From NCBI GenBank assembly GCA_964544955.1, contig CAZJEB010000015.1, positions 1-30,711 on the forward strand: a DNA stretch of 30,711 nt, written 5' to 3'. The notes below the pieces were generated by a model, which made no database searches, had not been told where the DNA came from, and saw nothing but the letters and a program-made list of their open reading frames with translations. Made by a program: the position numbers and the translations under genes. This DNA comes from JAAZPT01 sp964544955 (GTDB lineage Bacteria > Bacillota > Clostridia > Christensenellales > Aristaeellaceae). Positions 24,944 through 30,711 of the stretch are shown piece by piece. Within the stretch, counting starts at the first letter, position 1. Each line of letters starts with the position of its first letter.

Positions 24944-26206
24944 ATGTTTGAAACCGTACGTAATGCATTTAAAGTTAAAGAGGTAAGGCAAAAATTACTT
25001 TATACATTTTTCATGCTATTAATTTACCGCCTTGTAAGCGTAATACCTGCACCTGGTGTAAACTTTGCTGCAGTAAAGGCTAGCATAGGTAGCGGCCTTG
25101 ATATGCTTGATATGATTAACATGATGACCGGTAATGCTTTCCAGAAAATGACCATCATGGCCATGGGTATCACACCCTATATCAACGCAAGCATTATTAT
25201 GCAACTATTAACAATTGCAATTCCTGCCCTTGAACGCCTTCAAAAAGAAGGTGAAGAAGGCAGAAAGAAAATTGCAAGAATTACACGCTATGTAACAATC
25301 GCTTTAGCATTGTTCCAAGCTATTGGTCTTGTATCAAGCCTTGGTTTCATTAAAGCTGGTTGGTTCAACTATTTATTAGTTGGTATTAGCATGGCTGCCG
25401 GATCTGCTTTATGTATGTGGATGGGTGAAAGAATTACCGAAAAAGGTATTGGCAATGGTATATCCTTGTTAATATTCGCAGGTATTATCTCTAACTTGTT
25501 CAATGGTACATTACAGTTAATCCGTACAGCAATTTCTAGGGGCTTATTCAGCGACTGGATTATGGTATTTGTTGTATTAGCACTACTTGTTCTTATAGTA
25601 GTACTAGTAACATTTGTAAACTTGGGCGAACGTCGTATACCCGTTAACTATGCAAAAAGGGTTAGGGGCCGCAAAATGTATGGTGGTCAAAACACATACA
25701 TGCCTATGAAGGTTGATGCCAGTGGTGTTTTACCATTGATATTTGCTTATTCTTTCATGGCAATCCCAAGCACAATTATTCAACTTACTGCAAGAAACAG
25801 TAGCTTTGCACTTTGGTGGAACAAATATATGCACCAAGGCTCAATTTCTTACTTAATAATCACAGCATTGTTGATATTTGCCTTCACATTCTTCTATTCA
25901 TCCATTTCATATAACCCTGAAGATATTTCAAAAAATCTACAGGAAAATGGTGGTATGATACCCGGAATTCGCTCTGGTAAAGCAACAGTTAGCTTCTTGA
26001 ACCGTGTTAAAAACCGTTTAACAATGTTCAACGCTTTGTTCCTTGCTGTTATTGCAACAATTCCAACATTGGCAACAGTACAGCTCCAGGCAGCAATTCC
26101 ATTTGCAGCATCATCAATTTTAATTGGTGTTAGCGTGGCTCTTGAAACAATGCGTCAGTTGGAAGGTCAACTTACAACTCGTAACTACGAGGGCTTTCTT
26201 AGGTAA
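24944..26206 (+). CDS. secY: Preprotein translocase subunit SecY
   Basis: 420 aa, the central channel of the Sec translocon in the membrane, with ten predicted helices. Recognised by the start MFETVRNAFKVKEVRQKLLY, the loop EKGIGNGISLLIFAGIISN, NTYMPMKVDASGVLPLIFAY, and the end MRQLEGQLTTRNYEGFLR. Length is slightly short of the typical 425-440 aa. It begins 2 nt after rplO with GAGGTG inside the rplO end, so translation is coupled. A GC-rich hairpin follows. Confidence 0.98.
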   Translation: MFETVRNAFKVKEVRQKLLYTFFMLLIYRLVSVIPAPGVNFAAVKASIGSGLDMLDMINMMTGNAFQKMTIMAMGITPYINASIIMQLLTIAIPALERLQKEGEEGRKKIARITRYVTIALALFQAIGLVSSLGFIKAGWFNYLLVGISMAAGSALCMWMGERITEKGIGNGISLLIFAGIISNLFNGTLQLIRTAISRGLFSDWIMVFVVLALLVLIVVLVTFVNLGERRIPVNYAKRVRGRKMYGGQNTYMPMKVDASGVLPLIFAYSFMAIPSTIIQLTARNSSFALWWNKYMHQGSISYLIITALLIFAFTFFYSSISYNPEDISKNLQENGGMIPGIRSGKATVSFLNRVKNRLTMFNALFLAVIATIPTLATVQLQAAIPFAASSILIGVSVALETMRQLEGQLTTRNYEGFLR

Positions 26207-26212
26207 CATTAT

Positions 26213-26243
26213 ACCGGCGTGAACTTTTTGTTCCGCCGGTTTT
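26213..26243 (+). terminator. Hairpin between secY and adk, possible attenuator
   Basis: ACCGGCG (26213-26219) pairs with CGCCGGT (26234-26240), and inside GAAC/GTTC pair around a five-T loop with one bulged T. Only TTT follows, so termination is probably partial. It could lower expression of adk-map-infA-rpmJ relative to the ribosomal genes upstream, or act as an RNA processing site. Confidence 0.6.
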
Positions 26244-26269
26244 AGAACAAATTATTGGGAGGTAATTGT

Positions 26270-26893
26270 ATGAACGTTATATTTTTAGGACCTCCGGGCG
26301 CAGGCAAAGGTACACATGCCCAAAAAATCAGCCAAGTATATGGTATTCCACAAATTTCCACAGGCGATATCCTTCGTCAAGCTATTAAAGATGGCACAGA
26401 AGTTGGTTTAAAAGCTAAGGAATATATGGATGCTGGTAAACTTGTTCCTGATAGCGTAGTTATTGCTATTGCAGAACAACGCCTACAGGCAGATGATTGC
26501 AAAAAAGGCTATATACTAGACGGTTTTCCCCGTACAGTAGCCCAAGCTGAAGCCCTTGATGAAATTGCAAATATAGACTTTGTTGTTAATATTGATGTAG
26601 CCGATGAAGTTATTGTTAAACGCCTTGGTGGCCGTAGGGTTTGCCCCGATTGCCAAACAGTTTACCATGTTGATTTTGAAGGTTATTCCCCAGTATGTGC
26701 AAAATGCGGTGGCAACGTAATTCAACGTAAAGATGATAATGAGGATACTATCCGTCAACGTCTTAACGTTTACGCACAGCAAACAGCACCTCTAATTGAG
26801 TATTATACAAAGGCTAATAAACTTGTAACAGTTGATGGCGCAAAAGCTGTAAACGAAGTTCTTGAAGATGTAAAAAAAGCTTTTGAGGCATAA
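26270..26893 (+). CDS. adk: Adenylate kinase with zinc lid
   Basis: 207 aa cytosolic kinase, ATP + AMP to 2 ADP. P-loop GPPGAGKG (7-14), DGFPRT at 84-89, and the LID has a zinc site C125, C128, C143, C146. LID and total length are a few residues shorter than the usual 212-217 aa. The start is ATG 26270, with GGGAGG upstream; a longer in-frame TTG start at 26255 overlaps that site. Map starts one base after its stop. Confidence 0.97.
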   Translation: MNVIFLGPPGAGKGTHAQKISQVYGIPQISTGDILRQAIKDGTEVGLKAKEYMDAGKLVPDSVVIAIAEQRLQADDCKKGYILDGFPRTVAQAEALDEIANIDFVVNIDVADEVIVKRLGGRRVCPDCQTVYHVDFEGYSPVCAKCGGNVIQRKDDNEDTIRQRLNVYAQQTAPLIEYYTKANKLVTVDGAKAVNEVLEDVKKAFEA

Positions 26894-26894
26894 A

Positions 26895-27668
26895 ATGATA
26901 AGCATTAAAAACCCACTACAAGTGCAAAAAATGCGTGATGCAGGTAAAATTTTATACGAAGTTTTGCAAACAACTGTAAGCTACGTTAAGCCCGGTATCA
27001 CAACTAAAGAGCTAGATACTATTGCAGAATCTTTAATTAGAAAACACAATGCAGTACCAAGCTTTTTAGGCTATATGGGTTTCCCAGCAAGCTTGTGCAC
27101 CAGTGTTAACCATCAGGTTGTACATGGTATACCAAGCCATAAAGTAGTTTTAAAAGAAGGCGATATTATAAGTATCGATTGTGGAGTTATTTTAGATGGC
27201 TGGCAATCGGATAGTGCTATCACAGTAGGTGTTGGCAAAATATCACCAGAAGCTGAAAGGCTAATTAAAACCACTGAGGAAAGCTTTTTTGCTGGTGTAA
27301 GGCAGGCGGTATTAGGTAAAAGGCTAAATGACTTGGGTGGAGCCATCCAAGATTATGCAGAAAATAAAGGCTTTTACGTAATTAGAAACTATTGTGGCCA
27401 TGGTATCGGTAAAGATATGCATGAAGAACCCTCAGTTTATAACTATCGCCTTGCTAAACATGGTACACGTTTTATTAAAAACATGACCTTGGCAATAGAA
27501 CCTATGATAGCTGCAGGCACTTCGGAAACTAAAGTTTTGAATGATAATTGGACCGTTGAAACTGTTGATGGATCCCTTTGCTCTCATTATGAACATACTA
27601 TCTTAATAAATGATGGTTTGCCCGAATTACTATCTTACCCTGGCTTTACTTGGAAGGAGGACGCTTAA
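26895..27668 (+). CDS. map: Type I methionine aminopeptidase
   Basis: 257 aa. Removes the N-terminal Met of new proteins. The two-metal site is complete: D95, D106, H169, E202 and E233, with H78 and H176 in the active site (CGHGIGKDMHEEPSV). These positions match the E. coli enzyme nearly one to one. Start at ATG 26895 with GAGG in the adk end; the TTG at 26883 is not supported. One base separates adk and map, so they are coupled. Confidence 0.97.
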   Translation: MISIKNPLQVQKMRDAGKILYEVLQTTVSYVKPGITTKELDTIAESLIRKHNAVPSFLGYMGFPASLCTSVNHQVVHGIPSHKVVLKEGDIISIDCGVILDGWQSDSAITVGVGKISPEAERLIKTTEESFFAGVRQAVLGKRLNDLGGAIQDYAENKGFYVIRNYCGHGIGKDMHEEPSVYNYRLAKHGTRFIKNMTLAIEPMIAAGTSETKVLNDNWTVETVDGSLCSHYEHTILINDGLPELLSYPGFTWKEDA

Positions 27669-27670
27669 TT

Positions 27671-27958
27671 TTGAACGTTATTCCGTTTGATGTTGGGCGC
27701 ATCGTACTATCTAAACAAGGTAGGGATAAAGGTCGCTTTTTTATAATTGTTGATGTAGTAAATGATAATTTTGTTTTATTGGCCGATGGGGATTTAAGAA
27801 AACTTGATAAACCTAAGCTAAAAAAAATAAAGCACTTGCGTGCAACACCGTTTGTTGCTAACAATTATATTAATAAGGTTAATAATAAAATTTTAGTTTT
27901 AAATAGCGATTTAAGAAATGAAATTAAACAATACACTGATATTAAGGAGGTATGCTAA
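27671..27958 (+). CDS. Small KOW-domain RNA-binding-like protein (between map and infA)
   Basis: 95 aa, soluble. The first half fits a KOW/L14e-like fold (VGRIVLSKQGRDKGRFFIIV). Clostridia commonly carry such a gene here. Exact role unknown; ribosome association is likely from family and position. The start is the TTG at 27671, 10 nt after AAGGAGG; a longer TTG frame at 27650 includes the ribosome site. Its stop overlaps the infA start by one base. Confidence 0.8.
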   Translation: MNVIPFDVGRIVLSKQGRDKGRFFIIVDVVNDNFVLLADGDLRKLDKPKLKKIKHLRATPFVANNYINKVNNKILVLNSDLRNEIKQYTDIKEVC

Positions 27959-28179
27959 TGTCAAAAAGTGATGTAATCGAAATGGAAGGTACAATAATTG
28001 AAACATTGCCTAATGCTATGTTTAATGTAGAACTACCCAACGGTCATCGTATTTTAGCCCATATATCCGGCAAAATGCGAATGAACTATATAAGAATATA
28101 TCCTGGTGATAAAGTTACTGTTGAAATGTCACCCTATGACTTAACACGTGGCAGAATTACTTGGAGAAGTAAGGGCTAA
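27958..28179 (+). CDS. infA: Translation initiation factor IF-1
   Basis: 73 aa OB-fold factor that fills the 30S A site during initiation. Signature IEMEGTIIETLPNAMFNVEL and GRITWRSKG end. Start is ATG 27958, 7 nt after AGGAGG; the in-frame ATG at 27952 is one base from that site and unlikely. Confidence 0.97.
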   Translation: MSKSDVIEMEGTIIETLPNAMFNVELPNGHRILAHISGKMRMNYIRIYPGDKVTVEMSPYDLTRGRITWRSKG

Positions 28180-28211
28180 AATATAAATCTAATTGAAGGA
28201 GGCGCATTATA

Positions 28212-28325
28212 ATGAAAGTACGTCCAAGCGTAAAACCAATTTGTGAAAAATGTAAAATTATCAGGCGTAAAGGTAAAGTCATGGTAATATGCGAAAATCC
28301 TAAACATAAACAAAAACAAGGTTGA
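28212..28325 (+). CDS. rpmJ: 50S ribosomal protein L36
   Basis: 37 aa, so easy to overlook. Starts MKVRPSVKPICEKCK, zinc ligands C11, C14, C27 and H32 present (the zinc-containing form). GGAGG upstream. It is the last gene of the operon here, and a terminator follows directly. Confidence 0.97.
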   Translation: MKVRPSVKPICEKCKIIRRKGKVMVICENPKHKQKQG

Positions 28326-28331
28326 TAATAT

Positions 28332-28356
28332 GCTCCACTTAGTGGAGCTTTTTTTT
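28332..28356 (+). terminator. Rho-independent terminator after rpmJ
   Basis: GCTCCAC (28332-28338), loop TTA, GTGGAGC (28342-28348), then eight T (28349-28356). A strong intrinsic terminator that ends the S10-spc superoperon where rpsM would normally follow. Confidence 0.95.
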
Positions 28357-28363
28357 ATTTTTA

Positions 28364-28372
28364 TGGTATAAT
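28364..28372 (+). promoter_or_regulatory. Extended -10 promoter for the TM2 gene
   Basis: TGG directly before a perfect TATAAT (28367-28372) forms an extended -10 element; no good -35 is seen because the terminator fills that place. It lies 31 nt before the start codon. Confidence 0.5.
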
Positions 28373-28402
28373 ATTTTTATTAATTTGAAAGGGGAAACTA
28401 AA

Positions 28403-28588
28403 ATGCCCAAAAGAAAATGGTATGCATTTTTCCTTTGCTTGTTTTTTGGCTACCTTGGCGCCCATAAATTTTATGAAGGCAAAATTATGCTAGGTATAGT
28501 TTATGCTTGCACCTTTGGCCTTTTTGGTATAGGTTGGGTTATAGATTTAGTTCGTTTGTTTTTTAAACCAAACCCATATTATCCATAA
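28403..28588 (+). CDS. TM2-domain membrane protein
   Basis: 61 aa, two hydrophobic segments with the TM2-family layout (short loop YLGAHKFYEGK between, and GLFGIGWVIDLVRLFF in the second). Function unknown; family members are small membrane proteins of wide occurrence. Start at ATG 28403, with AAAGGGGA upstream; the in-frame TTG at 28385 lies before that site. It is a single-gene unit with its own promoter and terminator. Confidence 0.8.
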   Translation: MPKRKWYAFFLCLFFGYLGAHKFYEGKIMLGIVYACTFGLFGIGWVIDLVRLFFKPNPYYP

Positions 28589-28602
28589 ACAATAGTAAAA
28601 TT

Positions 28603-28622
28603 AGCTCCATAAGGGGCTTTTT
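28603..28622 (+). terminator. Terminator of the TM2 gene
   Basis: AGCTCC (28603-28608) pairs with GGGGCT (28613-28618), one G-U, loop ATAA, then a T-run to 28622. Confidence 0.7.
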
Positions 28623-28651
28623 ATTTATAAAGTATTTTAAATTAAAGCATA

Positions 28652-28686
28652 AAAAAGCCTTCTTTATATAAATAAGAAGGCTTTTT
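28652..28686. terminator. Bidirectional terminator between convergent genes
   Basis: AAAAAGCCTTCTT (28652-28664) pairs with AAGAAGGCTTTTT (28674-28686) over 13 bp around a 9-nt loop. It gives a GC stem with a T-run in both directions and serves the TM2 gene and the minus-strand secreted protein. Confidence 0.88.
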
Positions 28687-28703
28687 GTTTTCAATTATAT
28701 TAT

Positions 28704-30068
28704 TTAATTGCTTTCATTTAACAATTCATTAATGTTTTCTAAAAATATATTATAATATTTTAAATCATAATCACGATAATTTGATGTATCTGCATTTAAA
28801 ACATTATCTAAATTATGCTGGTAGGCATTGTGTAAATCAGGGTTAACATCCTTAGGGGTAGCATTATATTCTTTAAAATATTTTTCGTATTGTTCACATA
28901 AAGCCATTAAACCAATATCAACTAATTCTTTATCATAGTCTACTATTACTAACATATTCTCTCCATAATATTCTTTTTCAAATGGAGGTAGTTTGTAGTT
29001 TATATAATCCAACCCTAACTCTTCAATTGTGGATACAAGTCTAAGAATTTTACCCATCATTACTCCGTAATAAGCGTTATCATCCCTAGCTTCTATTGGT
29101 ATTCTTAAAGTTTGAACATTGTCAATTACATATTTGTTTGGATAGTATGCCGCTACAACTTTTGCATAATCATAGCTGTGTGAGTTCCTATATGTTGTGG
29201 CTTTCACATAATTATCAAAATATTCTAATAATTCTGATAAGCATACGACTAACCAAATATTAACATTATAAGTACGTCCATCAACTTCTTCTTTTATATT
29301 ATTAACCCTCTCATCATAAGCTAATGGACTTCTAATATATGGATCCTCCTTCTCTATATAACCACCAAAGGCAAAATATTTATCAATAGTATCGTAAATA
29401 TCGGGCTTAGGAATATTATCAATTTCATGCTTTATTATATTATAAAATTCTAAATGATCATCAGGAATATTATCTATATTAAAATCCCTCCAATCATATT
29501 TGTAATTGTGGAAATTGTTTAACAAACCTCTCACAGTTATACTATTAAAGTTTTGAAGCATAGCATAACTTTCATAATATTTATGGAAAGATATTATGCT
29601 CTCTAAAAAAGAACTATCTAAATAATAAGTTTTATCTTTAAGCTTAACATATACAAAACTTTCAAACCAATATTTATTATAAGTTATAGGTTCAAGGCTC
29701 AACTTTTGCTTTGCCTTATATTCATCATATTCCATTAAAGGCACTTGTGTGGGCGTAGGTATAGGGCTTGCTGTTGGTGTTGGTGTAGCCTTTTTATAAT
29801 TACTTGGTGAATATCGCTTATAAGGCTTTTTACTCTCTTCCTCTTTCTTCTTCTGCTTAGCAGCCTCAAGGTAATCAAAGGAGTCATAATCCTCAAATAC
29901 GTCCTCAAATTCAAAATAGTCATCTATCAAGTCTATTTCGTCAAGGTCATATTCTTCAGTCCAATCATCAAAGTCATCATATTCATCAAATTCATCGTAT
30001 GCAAAAGTAGTAGGTAAACAAGGGGATAGGGCTAGTATTATAACTAATAAAAACGTTAGCTTTCTCAT
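28704..30068 (-). CDS. Secreted protein with acidic stretch and a threefold repeat
   Basis: Not recognised as a named family. 454 aa. Residues 1-23 are a signal peptide (MRKLTFLLVIILALSPCLPT, cleavage probably after TFA). Residues 24-67 are very rich in Asp, Glu, Tyr and Phe with almost no basic residue, followed by a Lys-rich then Pro/Thr-rich linker (70-110). From about 137 I see three divergent copies of a helical unit (about 137-219, 262-349, 372-452); each opens with a short beta-like stretch and has a Tyr/Phe-rich KYYESY, EYFDNY or KYFKEY motif, then ends in a Tyr/Asn helix. AAAGGA precedes the ATG. It lies 60 nt after a partial paralogue with no terminator between, so they are probably co-transcribed. 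Confidence 0.65.
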   Translation of the reverse strand: MRKLTFLLVIILALSPCLPTTFAYDEFDEYDDFDDWTEEYDLDEIDLIDDYFEFEDVFEDYDSFDYLEAAKQKKKEEESKKPYKRYSPSNYKKATPTPTASPIPTPTQVPLMEYDEYKAKQKLSLEPITYNKYWFESFVYVKLKDKTYYLDSSFLESIISFHKYYESYAMLQNFNSITVRGLLNNFHNYKYDWRDFNIDNIPDDHLEFYNIIKHEIDNIPKPDIYDTIDKYFAFGGYIEKEDPYIRSPLAYDERVNNIKEEVDGRTYNVNIWLVVCLSELLEYFDNYVKATTYRNSHSYDYAKVVAAYYPNKYVIDNVQTLRIPIEARDDNAYYGVMMGKILRLVSTIEELGLDYINYKLPPFEKEYYGENMLVIVDYDKELVDIGLMALCEQYEKYFKEYNATPKDVNPDLHNAYQHNLDNVLNADTSNYRDYDLKYYNIFLENINELLNESN

Positions 30069-30128
30069 TATATATGGTCCTTTCTTCTATTACCTATTAA
30101 AATGCAAAATACTTTGTATATATTTGCC

Positions 30129-30711
30129 TTAATTCAAACCAAGCAAAACCTTTATTTCTTCTATAAAATTATAAATATATTCAAAATCATCTTCTTCATA
30201 TATTCTAAGGTTGATGTTCATTAATTGTTCTAAGTTGGTTTTATAAGCTGCTTGCAATTTAGGGTTTTCTTCCAGCTTGTTTTCTTGTTTAGCAAGTAAA
30301 TATTCATCAAAATATTTTTTATAAAGGTCTAATGTTCGTATTAGGTTTATATCTACCCAGCAGGTTTTATTGTTAATTACTACTTCATTTTCAAAGTCTT
30401 CATATTTTTCTTTTACAAGTGGTAACTTATAATCAATTTCCCTTAAGTCTATTTCCTTTGGTAAATAGTTGGCTATAAGCTTATTAATCCTTTTTTCAAA
30501 ATTATTAAAATAAACTAAGTCGTCCTTATTGCGGGTTGCTGCTTTTTCTTTATTAAAATGGTCAAGAGAATACTTGTTTGGTATAAATGAAGCTATTAAT
30601 TGATTATATTCAATCAAAAATACATCTTTTTTATATCCCTCTAAAGGTAGGTTTTTATTTTCTATGGCATCAACATAATTTTTAAAATACTTTTCCATGT
30701 CACTTATATCA
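30129..30711 (-). CDS. Paralogue of the secreted repeat protein, partial (5' end outside the window)
   Basis: The frame stays open to the window edge, and no ribosome site precedes the only possible ATG (30698), so this is most likely the 3' part of a longer gene. The 189+ residues match the last two repeat units of the neighbouring gene: DMEKYFKNYVDAIENKN ... SFIPNKYSLDHF against LLEYFDNYVKATTY ... AYYPNKYVIDNV, REIDYKLPLVKEKY against DYINYKLPPFEKEY, and LYKKYFDEYLL against QYEKYFKEYNA. Order and spacing are kept. Function is unknown. The stop at 30129 lies 60 nt before the neighbour. Confidence 0.6.
   Translation of the reverse strand, partial: DISDMEKYFKNYVDAIENKNLPLEGYKKDVFLIEYNQLIASFIPNKYSLDHFNKEKAATRNKDDLVYFNNFEKRINKLIANYLPKEIDLREIDYKLPLVKEKYEDFENEVVINNKTCWVDINLIRTLDLYKKYFDEYLLAKQENKLEENPKLQAAYKTNLEQLMNINLRIYEEDDFEYIYNFIEEIKVLLGLN

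Noticed and set aside
30129..30698. The second repeat protein as a complete 189-aa gene starting at 30698
   Set aside because: No ribosome site lies before that ATG, there is no signal peptide, and the frame is open to the window edge, so a longer gene is more likely.

Overview
The window looks like a chromosomal segment of a low-GC Gram-positive bacterium of the class Clostridia (Bacillota), perhaps near the Lachnospiraceae and their relatives. The support is an AT-rich, AGGAGG-rich genome, a zinc-type S14 (61 aa, CxxC...CxxC), an L22 with the long basic N-terminus seen in Lachnospiraceae-like bacteria, the secY-adk-map-KOW-infA-rpmJ order with a small KOW protein between map and infA, and an adenylate kinase with a four-Cys lid. 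No species can be named from the sequence alone.

Positions 1-5270 are an accessory island with a more GC-rich, differently biased codon use. It holds a type III restriction-modification system: a Mod methyltransferase broken by one extra base in a seven-T run, followed by an intact Res helicase-nuclease. Next come a small membrane-anchored coiled-coil protein and a stretch with three decayed fragments of RhuM-like proteins.

Positions 5392-7826 hold a two-gene operon for a DUF1538 membrane protein with two internal repeats and a double P-II-like protein. It has its own promoter and terminator, and its layout resembles the AmtB/GlnK pairing of a membrane channel with a signal protein. Positions 7972-9035 carry a minus-strand pair, a YjjG-type HAD nucleotidase and a small hypothetical protein. 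Positions 9080-15153 carry a plus-strand run: a DUF624 membrane protein, a SAM methyltransferase, Hsp33, a HEAT-like protein, an HD phosphohydrolase, and a zinc-ribbon/TM/TPR/chitobiase-C-like protein.

Positions 15334-28356 are the S10-spc ribosomal superoperon. It starts at a clear sigma-A promoter and a highly folded leader of about 170 nt. Gene order is rpsJ-rplC-rplD-rplW-rplB-rpsS-rplV-rpsC-rplP-rpmC-rpsQ-rplN-rplX-rplE-rpsZ-rpsH-rplF-rplR-rpsE-rpmD-rplO-secY-adk-map-KOW-infA-rpmJ. A strong terminator follows rpmJ, so the usual continuation (rpsM, rpsK, rpsD, rpoA, rplQ) is missing here. Oddities inside the operon are an acidic C-terminal tail of about 45 aa on L16, a longer L24 with a changed Cys spacing, and a two-hairpin intercistronic region before rplN.

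Positions 28364-30711 hold a TM2-domain protein, a bidirectional terminator, and two minus-strand genes for secreted or exported paralogues built from a repeat of about 80-90 aa that I do not recognise; the second runs off the window edge.

No tRNA, rRNA, CRISPR array, transposase or integrase was seen.
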